Of a stretch of 64,000 bases of DNA, positions 50,706 to 59,097 are shown one piece after another; the first letter of the stretch is position 1, and each line of letters opens with the position of its first letter. The notes under the pieces were generated by a model. The model saw only the letters and a list, made by a program, of their open reading frames with translations, was not told the DNA's origin and searched no databases. Source of the stretch: Ga0077527 sp032128415 (GTDB lineage: Bacteria; Pseudomonadota; Gammaproteobacteria; Burkholderiales; SG8-41); contig JAQBGW010000096.1 of NCBI GenBank assembly GCA_032128415.1, positions 29,019 to 93,018 of the forward strand, written 5' to 3'. Made by a program: the position numbers and the translations under genes.

Positions 50706-52118
50706 TCAGAGGCTGTAATACAGCTGAAACTCCAGCGGATGCGTGGTCATGCGGAATGCCGTGACTTCTTCCATTTTGAGCGCGATATAGGCATCGATCA
50801 TGTCGTTGGAAAACACCCCGCCACGGGTCAGGAACTCGCGATCCTTGTCGAGGTAATCCAGCGCCTGGTCGAGCGAAGAACACACTTTCGTCACTTTTTT
50901 CGCTTCTTCCGGCGGCAGATCGTAGAGGTTCTTGTCAATCGGATCGCCGGGGTGAATCTTGTTCTGGATACCGTCGAGACCCGCCATCATCATCGCCGTG
51001 AATGCCAGGTACGGATTCGCCGTCGGATCCGGGAAGCGCACTTCGATGCGGCGCGCTTTCGGACTGGCCACGTGTGGAATGCGAATTGATGCCGAGCGGT
51101 TCTTCGCCGAGTAGGCAAGGTTGATCGGCGCTTCAAAGCCCGGCACCAGACGCTTATAGGAGTTGGTGCCTGGATTAGTGATCGCGTTCAGCGCGCGGGC
51201 ATGCTTGATAATGCCGCCGATGTAGAACAGCGCGAGCTCGGACAACCCGGCGTAACCATTGCCGCTGAACTGGTTCTGGCCGCCCTTCCACAGCGACTGA
51301 TGCACATGCATGCCGGAGCCGTTGTCGCCAACGACCGGCTTGGGCATGAACGTTGCCGTCTTTCCGTACGAATGCGCGACGTTGTGCACGGTGTATTTGA
51401 GGATCTGGTTCCAGTCGGCACGTTTAACCAGGCTGCTGAACAGGGTGCCGATTTCGCACTGGCCGGCTGCCGCGACTTCATGATGATGCACTTCGACAGT
51501 TACGCCTTGTTCTTCCAGCGCGAGGCACATGGCAGAGCGAATATCCTGCAACGAATCGACCGGGGGCACCGGAAAATAACCGCCTTTGACCGGCGGACGA
51601 TGGCCCATGTTGCCGCCTTCGGTGTCCTCACCGGACGACCACGGTGCTTCGGACGATCTGATTTTGACCGAAGAACCGGACATATCGACGCTCCAGGTCA
51701 CCGAATCAAAAACGAAAAATTCGGGTTCCGGACCAAAATACGCGGTGTCGCCGATACCGGTAGATTTCAGATACGCCTCGCCGCGTTTCGCAATCGAGCG
51801 CGGGTCGCGATCATAGCCCTTGCCATCGGTCGGCTCGACCACGTCGCAAGTCAGGTTCAGCGTGGCTTCATCGGTAAACGGATCCATGCGTGCACTGCCG
51901 GGATCCGGCATCAGCAGCATGTCGGAAGCCTGAATGCCTTTCCAGCCGGCAATCGACGAGCCGTCAAAGGCGTGGCCGTCGGTAAATTTGTCGTCGCCGA
52001 AAACCTTGGTTGGCACGGACACGTGTTGCTCCTTGCCCCGGGTATCGGTAAATCGCAGGTCAACAAACTTGACTTCGTTGTCCTTGAGCAGCTTCATGAC
52101 ATCGGCAGCGCTTCCCAT
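50706..52118 (-). CDS. glnA: Glutamine synthetase type I
   Basis: Makes glutamine from glutamate, ammonia and ATP; a dodecamer in the cytoplasm. It is 470 residues. Motifs: VKFVDLRFTDTRGKEQHV, FDGSSIAGWKGIQASDMLLMPD, FGPEPEFFVFDSV, GDNGSGMHVHQSLW and the adenylylation-site region NLYDLPPEEAKK (Tyr near 398), so control by adenylylation is expected. ATG 52118 is preceded by AGGAGA. Two NtrC-type dyads lie upstream and a strong terminator follows, so most transcripts probably end before the DUF4124-ntrBC genes. Confidence 0.97.
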   Translation of the reverse strand: MGSAADVMKLLKDNEVKFVDLRFTDTRGKEQHVSVPTKVFGDDKFTDGHAFDGSSIAGWKGIQASDMLLMPDPGSARMDPFTDEATLNLTCDVVEPTDGKGYDRDPRSIAKRGEAYLKSTGIGDTAYFGPEPEFFVFDSVTWSVDMSGSSVKIRSSEAPWSSGEDTEGGNMGHRPPVKGGYFPVPPVDSLQDIRSAMCLALEEQGVTVEVHHHEVAAAGQCEIGTLFSSLVKRADWNQILKYTVHNVAHSYGKTATFMPKPVVGDNGSGMHVHQSLWKGGQNQFSGNGYAGLSELALFYIGGIIKHARALNAITNPGTNSYKRLVPGFEAPINLAYSAKNRSASIRIPHVASPKARRIEVRFPDPTANPYLAFTAMMMAGLDGIQNKIHPGDPIDKNLYDLPPEEAKKVTKVCSSLDQALDYLDKDREFLTRGGVFSNDMIDAYIALKMEEVTAFRMTTHPLEFQLYYSL

Positions 52119-52188
52119 CTAGTTCTCCTAACGATTGCAATAGATTAAGGGGATTCGAAATGTTCCAATGCTTGGGTGAGCAGGATAT

Positions 52189-52203
52189 GTACCAAGGCGG
52201 TGC
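52189..52203 (-). promoter_or_regulatory. Candidate NtrC-binding site 1 upstream of glnA
   Basis: On the minus strand GCACCGCCTTGGTAC, close to the NtrC dyad GCACC-N4-TGGTGC (one mismatch). It is 71-85 bases upstream of the glnA start codon. No sigma54 -24/-12 pair (GG-N10-GC) was found between it and glnA. Confidence 0.5.
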
Positions 52204-52256
52204 GTCTCTATCTTATTGAAAACAAAGCTATTTTTATCCACCGTTCGCTACAGCTC

Positions 52257-52271
52257 GCACCAATTTTGTGC
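52257..52271 (-). promoter_or_regulatory. Candidate NtrC-binding site 2 upstream of glnA
   Basis: On the minus strand GCACAAAATTGGTGC, again one mismatch from GCACC-N4-TGGTGC. The centre is 68 bases from site 1. Paired sites are typical of NtrC-controlled glnA promoters. It lies in the 256-base region shared with the divergent rhodanese gene. Confidence 0.55.
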
Positions 52272-52374
52272 GCCCTGTTACCTCGCGCTCGATTATAGTG
52301 CATCCTCTCAAATACCGCACTCCACCCTGCGCCCGGTTAAAATCCGCAGCCCTAAATCCGATTGAGCATCAACA

Positions 52375-52827
52375 ATGAGCAACAGCCAAACAATACTTGA
52401 GACCGCCCGCACCCGTGCCGTGCAAATGGGCCTGCCCTACAGCGGCGCGCTGCTACCGCAGGAAGCCTTTGAATTGTGGAAAACACTGCCCGGTGCGCAG
52501 CTGGTCGATGTGCGCACCCGCGCGGAATGGGACTGGGTCGGTCGCATCTCCGCCGCCGTCGAGATTGAATGGCTAGGCTACCCCGACAGCCGGCCGAATC
52601 CCGAATTCGTGCAGCAGTTGCAGCAGAAAATCGGTGCCGATGCACCGGTGCTGTTCATCTGCCGCAGCGGCGGCCGTTCGCACCATGCCGCAATGCTGGC
52701 GATGCAGGCGGGTTACTCAAACTGCTACAACGTGCTGGAAGGTTTTGAAGGTGACCGCAATCCGCAGGGTCATCGCAATACCGTCGGCGGCTGGCGCGCC
52801 GCAGGTCTGCCCTGGGTGCAGGGCTGA
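52375..52827 (+). CDS. Rhodanese-like domain protein
   Basis: 150 residues, a single rhodanese domain: GAQLVDVRTRAEWDWVGRI, the active-site loop LFICRSGGRSHHAAMLAMQAGY with the catalytic Cys, and NVLEGFEGDRNPQGHRNTVGGWRAAGLPW at the end, a C-terminus typical of a betaproteobacterial family. It has no signal peptide. It may transfer sulfane sulfur, but the acceptor is unknown. It diverges from glnA and its stop is 10 bases from the convergent GNAT-nitrilase gene. Confidence 0.9.
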   Translation: MSNSQTILETARTRAVQMGLPYSGALLPQEAFELWKTLPGAQLVDVRTRAEWDWVGRISAAVEIEWLGYPDSRPNPEFVQQLQQKIGADAPVLFICRSGGRSHHAAMLAMQAGYSNCYNVLEGFEGDRNPQGHRNTVGGWRAAGLPWVQG

Positions 52828-52837
52828 AATTCGCCGC

Positions 52838-54409
52838 CTAATCGCCGCGCCACACCACGCCGTAGAGGTCGTGGCGGCGATCGCGCAGATTGCGCACGGT
52901 ACCGTTGTTGCGCGCGGTAATCAGGATATCCGGACGCAAGTCCGCAATAGCCACAGTTTCAACATTCGGCGTGGTATCCGCCGCGATGCCATCACGCGCA
53001 AAGGGAAAATCACAGGGGGTCAACACGCAGCTCTGTGCATACTGAATGTCCATGTTAGACACATTAGGCAGGTTGCCGACATTGCCTGACATCACCACAT
53101 AGATCTGGTTTTCCACCGCGCGGGCGTGGCAACAGTAACGCACCCGCAGATAACTCTGGCGCTCGTCGGTACAGAACGGCACGAATAGAATGTGTATACC
53201 CTGATCGGTCAGGTGTCGCACCAGTTCCGGAAACTCCGCGTCATAGCAGACCAGGACGCCGATCGGCCCGCAATCGGTCTCGATTGCCGCCACCGTATTG
53301 CCGCCTTCGATGTTCCACCACGCGACCTCATTCGGCGTCGGATGGATTTTCGGCTGTTCGTATATGCGGCCGTCGCGCAGGAAAATATAGGCGTTGTTCT
53401 CGACACGTCCATTCGGCATCCGCGTCGGATGCGATCCGCCGATGATGTTGATGTTATGGCGCAGCGCCAGTTCGCGCATGGACTCGCGAAACCGCGGCGT
53501 ATATTCGGTCAGTGTGGCAATCGCTTCGGCAGGCATCATTTCGCGATTCTCGATAGACAGCAGCTGCAAGGTGAACAGTTCCGGGAACACCACAAAATCG
53601 CCGTTATAAGTCGCCACCACATCGACAAAATATTCGACAAACTTGATGAACTCTTCAAATGAATGCACGCGTCTCAGCATGTACTGCACAGTGCCCACGC
53701 GCACGGAATCAGCGAGCCGGCCACCGGAATACTCCGGCTTCGCAATCGATTTCTCAGAAACCTTGGGATTCCGCCACACCAGATGCACGCCGTAGCCCAG
53801 CGATTGCTGATCGCCGCTTATGTAATCCGGAATTACACCAATAATCTCGAAACGATTGCGCAACTGGAACGACAGTACCGGGTCACGCTGCCGCTTTTCC
53901 TGTACTTCCTTCACATAATTTTCCGCACTGCCGAAGCGCTTGATCCGGCGCGCCAGTGTCGGCAGTCTGCCGATGAATACGATGCCCTTGAGCTTGCGTT
54001 CCTCGCAGAGTTTTTTGCGCTGATTGTAGAGCCGCTGACCGAGGCGGTAGCCGCGGTAGTCCGGATCCACGAACACATCCATGCCATAAAGCCAGTCACC
54101 TCCCGGATCGTGTCGCGCCGCGTAGCCGTTACCGCTGATCTCTACCCAGGTATGCGGCTTAAGCGCAATGTCGCCGAGCGTAATGAAGGTTGCGCAATAG
54201 CCGACCACCTTTTCATCCACCATGATGACGAATTGGCCCTCGGGGAAAATGTTGATTTGCCCGGTGATTGCGCCCGATGAATAACCTTTTATTCCCGCTT
54301 CGGCATAAGCGTGCGCGCTCAGCGCGCAAATCGCCGGCACATCAGCCAGCACAGCATTGCGAATGTGCAGGCGGGACTTCAGATTGGACAGTGTTGTTTT
54401 ATTTTCCAT
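52838..54409 (-). CDS. GNAT acetyltransferase fused to a nitrilase-superfamily hydrolase
   Basis: 523 residues. The N-terminal GNAT domain (about 15-200) has GMDVFVDPDYRGYRLGQRLYNQRKKL as its acetyl-CoA motif. The C-terminal carbon-nitrogen hydrolase domain (about 230-510) has the Glu-Lys-Cys triad in FVVFPELFTLQLL, YEQPKIHPTPNE and GVLVCYDAEFPELVRHL. This fused architecture exists in other bacteria. Substrates cannot be inferred; amide cleavage and acyl transfer in one pathway are likely. It is a single gene convergent with the rhodanese gene. Confidence 0.9.
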   Translation of the reverse strand: MENKTTLSNLKSRLHIRNAVLADVPAICALSAHAYAEAGIKGYSSGAITGQINIFPEGQFVIMVDEKVVGYCATFITLGDIALKPHTWVEISGNGYAARHDPGGDWLYGMDVFVDPDYRGYRLGQRLYNQRKKLCEERKLKGIVFIGRLPTLARRIKRFGSAENYVKEVQEKRQRDPVLSFQLRNRFEIIGVIPDYISGDQQSLGYGVHLVWRNPKVSEKSIAKPEYSGGRLADSVRVGTVQYMLRRVHSFEEFIKFVEYFVDVVATYNGDFVVFPELFTLQLLSIENREMMPAEAIATLTEYTPRFRESMRELALRHNINIIGGSHPTRMPNGRVENNAYIFLRDGRIYEQPKIHPTPNEVAWWNIEGGNTVAAIETDCGPIGVLVCYDAEFPELVRHLTDQGIHILFVPFCTDERQSYLRVRYCCHARAVENQIYVVMSGNVGNLPNVSNMDIQYAQSCVLTPCDFPFARDGIAADTTPNVETVAIADLRPDILITARNNGTVRNLRDRRHDLYGVVWRGD

Positions 54410-54489
54410 GATTACTCCCTGTTAAATCCGACTCGGCGTCATAACAAAAGTTCCGCACCACTTTTTAGCCTGCGGAACGAGGCCGGGCA

Positions 54490-55305
54490 CTACCAGTTGA
54501 TGGCACCACTATAAGCGCTGGCGAGTATGAACAATCCGAATAAGATGCGATACCAGGCGAAAGGCTTGAAGTCGTGTGTGGCCACGTAACGCATCAGCCA
54601 GCGGATGCATAGAAATGCTGACACAAACGCCGATACTGTGCCGACACCGAACATGCCGACATCATCAACCGAGAACAATGCGCGGTTTCTGTAGAGGTCG
54701 TAGCATCCGGCTGCGACCAGTGTCGGCACCGCCAAAAAAAACGAAAATTCAGTCGCCGCACGGCGCGACAGCCCGAACAGCATGCCGCCAATGATGGTGG
54801 CGCCAGAACGCGAAACACCGGGAATCAGTGCGCAGGCTTGCGCAAAACCTACTTTCAGCGCGTCGCGCCAGGTCATCGCATCCACATTGTCGATGCGCAC
54901 CGGGCGCTCGCGCCGCTCCACCCACAGGATCACGATGCCGCCCACGATCAGCGCAATGGCCACCGGCACGGGGTGAAACAATTGACCCTTGATGAAACTG
55001 CCCAGCGCAAGCCCGATGACTGCGGCCGGCATGAAAGCCGCGAGCAGGTTCAACACAAAACCCTGTGCTGAGACATCCGTCGCGAGTCCGCGCAGCACAC
55101 CGGTGAATCGACCACGGAATTCCCAGCACACGGCCAGCATCGCGCCGGTCTGGATCACCAGCTCGAATACTTTGCCTTTTTCATCATTGAACCCCAGCAA
55201 CCCACCGACAATAATCAGGTGCCCGGTGCTGGAAACAGGAAGAAATTCAGTGAGGCCTTCAACGATGCCCAGAATCAGGGCGTGCACGTATTGAGTGAGG
55301 TCCAT
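54490..55305 (-). CDS. uppP: Undecaprenyl-diphosphatase
   Basis: Inner-membrane phosphatase that recycles undecaprenyl pyrophosphate for cell-wall synthesis; overproduction gives bacitracin resistance. It is 271 residues and polytopic. Both signature loops are intact: GIVEGLTEFLPVSSTGHL near the N-terminus and LIPGVSRSGATIIGGML near 165. Start ATG 55305; a GTG lies directly before it. An octamer-unit inverted repeat separates it from the MacB-like permease gene upstream on the same strand. Confidence 0.95.
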   Translation of the reverse strand: MDLTQYVHALILGIVEGLTEFLPVSSTGHLIIVGGLLGFNDEKGKVFELVIQTGAMLAVCWEFRGRFTGVLRGLATDVSAQGFVLNLLAAFMPAAVIGLALGSFIKGQLFHPVPVAIALIVGGIVILWVERRERPVRIDNVDAMTWRDALKVGFAQACALIPGVSRSGATIIGGMLFGLSRRAATEFSFFLAVPTLVAAGCYDLYRNRALFSVDDVGMFGVGTVSAFVSAFLCIRWLMRYVATHDFKPFAWYRILFGLFILASAYSGAINW

Positions 55306-55322
55306 CACGGCATTTTACTGCA

Positions 55323-55405
55323 GTGACTAGGCGATTAAGTGATTGCGTGATTAAAACCGGGGGCCGTCGCCACGCAATCACCTAATCACTCAATCACCAA
55401 ATCAC
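55323..55405. repeat. Inverted repeat of octamer units, between uppP and the MacB permease gene
   Basis: The left arm is four 8-base units: GTGACTAG, GCGATTAA, GTGATTGC, GTGATTAA (55323-55354). The right arm is GCAATCAC, CTAATCAC, TCAATCAC, CAAATCAC (55374-55405). The core GTGATTGCGTG (55339-55349) pairs perfectly with CACGCAATCAC (55371-55381). Extending outward gives a 17-bp stem with one mismatch. There is no T-run, so it is not a standard terminator. Confidence 0.85.
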
Positions 55406-55416
55406 CAGCATTCAAG

Positions 55417-56649
55417 TCACTCGTATCGAAGCGCCTCAATCGGCAACAACAACGACGCCTTGCGCGCAGGATAAAAACCGAAGAACACACCTATGGCCGC
55501 GGAAAACCCGACCGCAAGCACGACTGGTTCCACGCTCAGCTGCACGGGCCATTGGGCGAAATGCGCAATCGCAAGCGTACCGCCGAAGCCCAACAGAATG
55601 CCGAGAAAACCGCCGATCAGTGCCAGCGTGATCGCCTCAACCAGAAATTGCGTAAGGATGTCGTGTCCACGCGCACCTACAGCCATGCGCAAGCCGATTT
55701 CCCGGGTACGTTCGGTGACCGATACCAGCATGATGTTCATGATCCCGATGCCGCCTACCAGCAATGATACTGACGCCACCGCAGCCAGCAGCAGCCCCAT
55801 GATGCGGCTGGACTCTTCACGCACGGCCAGAATTTCGGACAGGTTGCGTTGCGTAAAGTCGTCATCTTGTCCCGACTGGATACGGTGGCGCTGCCGCAGC
55901 AACTCGCGGATCTGCGCTTCGGCCTCAGCCATACTTTCGCCATCGCGCACCTTGATCGACACCGAACGGACAGTGCGCAGCCTTCCGGCGCCACGACCCA
56001 AAATGCGATTGCGCGCGGTTGAAATCGGCATCAGAATGACGTCGTCCTGGTCGTCCCCCCGCAAGCTTTGGCCCTTGCGTTCCAGCGTGCCGATCACGGT
56101 GACCGGTACCTTACTGATCCGGATCACCTGACCAATCGGATCCGCGTCACCGAAGAGATTGCGCGCGACGGTATCCCCAAGCAACGCGACCTTGGCCGAC
56201 CCGGTAAGATCAGCAGCTTCGAAACCCTTACCCTGCGCGACAACCCAGTTGCGCACCTCGAAGTACTCAGACGTCACGCCATAAATGATTGTCGACCAAT
56301 TGGTCGTTCCGGCAACAACCTGTCCCGCGCCGCGCAGCGTCGGTGCGGCGGCCTGCACGGCGGGCACATCGCGCTGGATTGCGTAAGCATCTTCTTCAGT
56401 CAGCGTATTGCGCGACCCGGAGCCCATGCGCGCGCCACCGCTGGTGGTGGAACCGGGCAACAGGATGATCAGATTGGTGCCAAGGCCTTTGATCTGTTCC
56501 TCGATGCGCGCCTGCGCCCCCGACCCCACGGCGATCATCGTAATCACAGCAGCCACACCGATGATGATACCCAACATCGTTAAAGCGCTGCGCAGCTTGT
56601 TTATGCGCAACGCGCGCAACGCGATGCGGATGCTCGCAAGAATATTCAT
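55417..56649 (-). CDS. MacB-like ABC permease
   Basis: 410 residues of the FtsX/MacB type: an N-terminal membrane helix (SALTMLGIIIGVAAVITMIAVGSGA), a large periplasmic domain (about 60-280), then three C-terminal helices with VGGIGIMNIMLVSVTERTREIGLRMAVGARG. In E. coli permease and ATPase are one MacB polypeptide; here they are separate genes overlapping by four bases. With the MacA-like adaptor and a TolC-type outer channel it should form a tripartite exporter of small molecules or peptides. Confidence 0.9.
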   Translation of the reverse strand: MNILASIRIALRALRINKLRSALTMLGIIIGVAAVITMIAVGSGAQARIEEQIKGLGTNLIILLPGSTTSGGARMGSGSRNTLTEEDAYAIQRDVPAVQAAAPTLRGAGQVVAGTTNWSTIIYGVTSEYFEVRNWVVAQGKGFEAADLTGSAKVALLGDTVARNLFGDADPIGQVIRISKVPVTVIGTLERKGQSLRGDDQDDVILMPISTARNRILGRGAGRLRTVRSVSIKVRDGESMAEAEAQIRELLRQRHRIQSGQDDDFTQRNLSEILAVREESSRIMGLLLAAVASVSLLVGGIGIMNIMLVSVTERTREIGLRMAVGARGHDILTQFLVEAITLALIGGFLGILLGFGGTLAIAHFAQWPVQLSVEPVVLAVGFSAAIGVFFGFYPARKASLLLPIEALRYE

Positions 56650-57389
56650 ACGGGAAGCTCTTGACGTCGTTGCGTCGCGAGTAGCGCAGCATCCTTGGGT
56701 TGCGCCACAGGGTGATCCTCCACGACCCTGCCGTCGCGGAAGGTGACCACGCGCTTGGCGAAATCGGCAATGTCACGCTCATGGGTCACCAAGACCACAG
56801 TCATGCCGCGTGCGTTTAGCTGCTGCAGCAGCGCCATGACCTCGCAACTGGTCACCGTGTCGAGTGCTCCGGTAGGCTCATCGGCAAGAATCAACGCCGG
56901 ATCGTTCACTAGCGCGCGGGCAATGGCCACGCGCTGTTGCTGGCCGCCGGACAACTGAGTCGGATGATGATGACCGCGGTCGGCGAGATCCACTTCTTCT
57001 AGTCGCGCCGCCGCGCGGCGGTGCCGCTCCTCGGGCGGCACCCCGCAATACAGCAACGGCAGTGCAATATTTTCCAATGCAGAAGTGCGCGGCAACAGGT
57101 TGAAATTCTGAAATACAAAGCCCACCCGGCGATTGCGAATCGCTGCGAGCGCGTCACTCCCGAGTCCGGAAACCTGTTCGCCCGCGAGCAGATATTCCCC
57201 TCTGGTTGGCGTATCCAGGCAACCCAGCAGATTCATGAATGTGGATTTCCCGGAACCGGATGGTCCCATCACTGCGACGAATTCGCCGTTTTCGATGGTC
57301 AGCGAAATGCCGCGCAGCGCCTCCACGGCCAAACCGCCGATCTCGTAGACTTTGGTCAATTCGCGGGTAACGATCAGCGGTACGGACAT
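56646..57389 (-). CDS. MacB-like ABC ATPase
   Basis: 247 residues with complete ATPase motifs: Walker A MGPSGSGKSTFMNLLGCLD, Q-loop VGFVFQNFNLLPR, signature PTQLSGGQQQRVAIARALV, Walker B LILADEPTGALD and H-loop VLVTHE. It belongs to the LolD/MacB group. It overlaps the permease gene by four bases. A copy of the AT-rich element lies 36-65 bases upstream of its start, in the gap after the MacA-like gene. Confidence 0.93.
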   Translation of the reverse strand: MSVPLIVTRELTKVYEIGGLAVEALRGISLTIENGEFVAVMGPSGSGKSTFMNLLGCLDTPTRGEYLLAGEQVSGLGSDALAAIRNRRVGFVFQNFNLLPRTSALENIALPLLYCGVPPEERHRRAAARLEEVDLADRGHHHPTQLSGGQQQRVAIARALVNDPALILADEPTGALDTVTSCEVMALLQQLNARGMTVVLVTHERDIADFAKRVVTFRDGRVVEDHPVAQPKDAALLATQRRQELPV

Positions 57390-57424
57390 GATGGGACGTC
57401 GAGTCAGCGCGATCGCGAGATTAA

Positions 57425-57454
57425 CTATAACTATTTGTTTTTATTGACATTTTA
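57425..57454 (-). repeat. Recurring AT-rich element between the MacA- and MacB-like genes
   Basis: CTATAACTATTTGTTTTTAT followed by TGACATTTTA on the plus strand, 27 of 30 identical to the copy at 29421. It covers the last codons of the MacA-like gene and lies 36 bases upstream of the ATPase start, oriented toward that gene like the other copies. Confidence 0.6.
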
Positions 57455-59005
57455 TATCCCGAAGCGAGGTGGTCTGGCTCTGCCCGCACCACGAGAATTT
57501 TCCCCTGCGCCAACGATCACCTCATCGCCGATCTTCAGCTCTCCGCTCACCAGCTCGGTGTAGGTACCGTCGCTGATCCCCAGACGGATGTTGACGGCTT
57601 GCGGCGCGCCGGCCGCATCCAAGACCCAGACGCGGCCACGCGATGTGGTGCCACCCTGCTGCGCTGCCACCATCGCTTCGTAACGCGCACGCTGCTCGTC
57701 ATTGAGCATCGCGGCAATCTGCGCGCGCGATTGCGCACGCAAGCGACCAATCCCCCGCCTGCGCTCAGCCGGATCATCGGCGCTGAGACCGGCGATTTTC
57801 TCCCGTGTCTCACGCTGGATCGCTTCGAGCCGCGCCTGTTGATCGGCGCTGAGACCCAGCTCCTTGGTCAGGCGATCGCGTTGCGCCTGCCCAGCCTGGG
57901 CACCACCTCCACCTGACGCAGTAGCACCACCACCCTTAACCGTCCGCGAACCTGCCGCCTGCGCACCCGGCGGTCGATAGCGTAGTGCGGCGTTGGGCAG
58001 CCTGACCACGTCGTCGCGTTTAGCGGACACAATGCGTACATTGGTTGTCATGCCCGGGAGCAAAATCAAATCCGGATTGGGCGCCGAAATAATTGCAACG
58101 TAGGTCACCACGTTCTGCACCACCTGCGCCGCCTTGCGCACCTGGGTAATTTTTCCGCTGAACGTGCGGCCGGGAAAGGAATCCACCGTAAACGTTGCGT
58201 CCTGGCCCACCGCAATGCGGCCGATTTCCGCCTCGTCGATCGATGCCTCTACCTGCATATCCGTCAGATTACGGGCGATCAGAAACAGTGTCGGCGCCTG
58301 CAGACTGGCGGCAACGGTTTGTCCTGCGTCGACACTGCGCGAAATGACGATGCCATCCACCGGCGCACGAATAACGGTGCGCTCGAGATCGACCTTGGCC
58401 TGCGCCAGTTGCGATTCACGCTGGTTGACCAACGCTACACCATTACGCACCTGCGCCTGTCCGACAGCAAGTTGCGCCTGTGCCGTCTTGACCGCTGCGC
58501 GCGCTGTAGCCACTGCCGATTGGGATTTTTCCAGCACGGCCTGTGCAATAAAACCTTTTTCCACCAGTGATTGATTGCGTTTCAGGTCGCGCTCGGCTTC
58601 CAGCAGCGCCACTTCGGTGCGTGAAACCTCCGCGGCCAGCGCGCCCAGGTTGGCACGCTGAGTCAGTGCCGTAGCACGGCCGGCCTCAAGATCCGCCACG
58701 GCCTGGTTGACGCGCAACACGTAAGAATCGGGATCGATGCGGGCAATCACGTCGCCCGCCTTAACGACTGAATTGTAGTCTACGAGGATTTCCTTGATCT
58801 GGCCGGAAACCTGCGATCCCACCTGCACTGAAACCACTGGATTCAATGTGCCCGTTGACGACACTGCAGCGACCAGGTTGCCACGCTCCAGCTTGGCCAT
58901 ACGATAGCCGGCCAGTGCCGGCTTGCCACCGAGATACCAGTACGCGGCACCGGCAATTCCCAGCACCACAGCCACGCCAGCAATCAGCAGCGGTTTCTTG
59001 TTCAA
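57452..59005 (-). CDS. MacA-like periplasmic adaptor with inserted LTxxQ-type segment
   Basis: 517 residues, about 130 longer than a typical MacA. An N-terminal anchor (LLIAGVAVVLGIAGAAYWYL) is followed by a lipoyl/hairpin region (VSVQVGSQVSGQIKEILVDYNSVVKAGDVIARID; coiled coil about 95-210) and beta-barrel parts (RAPVDGIVISRSVDAGQTVAA). At about 350-455 there is an extra Gly/Gln-rich linker and helical segment with LTKELGLSADQQARLEAIQRETRE and IAAMLNDEQRARYEAM, which resembles the LTxxQ repeats of Spy/CpxP chaperones. The membrane-proximal domain resumes after it (GRVWVLDAAGAPQAVNIRLG). Start TTG 59005, ribosome-binding site weak. First gene of the MacAB-like set. Confidence 0.88.
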   Translation of the reverse strand: MNKKPLLIAGVAVVLGIAGAAYWYLGGKPALAGYRMAKLERGNLVAAVSSTGTLNPVVSVQVGSQVSGQIKEILVDYNSVVKAGDVIARIDPDSYVLRVNQAVADLEAGRATALTQRANLGALAAEVSRTEVALLEAERDLKRNQSLVEKGFIAQAVLEKSQSAVATARAAVKTAQAQLAVGQAQVRNGVALVNQRESQLAQAKVDLERTVIRAPVDGIVISRSVDAGQTVAASLQAPTLFLIARNLTDMQVEASIDEAEIGRIAVGQDATFTVDSFPGRTFSGKITQVRKAAQVVQNVVTYVAIISAPNPDLILLPGMTTNVRIVSAKRDDVVRLPNAALRYRPPGAQAAGSRTVKGGGATASGGGGAQAGQAQRDRLTKELGLSADQQARLEAIQRETREKIAGLSADDPAERRRGIGRLRAQSRAQIAAMLNDEQRARYEAMVAAQQGGTTSRGRVWVLDAAGAPQAVNIRLGISDGTYTELVSGELKIGDEVIVGAGENSRGAGRARPPRFGI

Positions 59006-59097
59006 TTCGGACTCAGCGAGGAATAGGTTGAAAGGGCGGAATGTACGGCCTGATCAGGGCACCGGTGGCGTGCCCGGCATTCTACCGGAACAGCGAT

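Noticed and set aside
52119..52188. Sigma54 promoter for glnA
   Set aside because: No GG and GC dinucleotides at the required 10-base spacing in the expected region on the minus strand.
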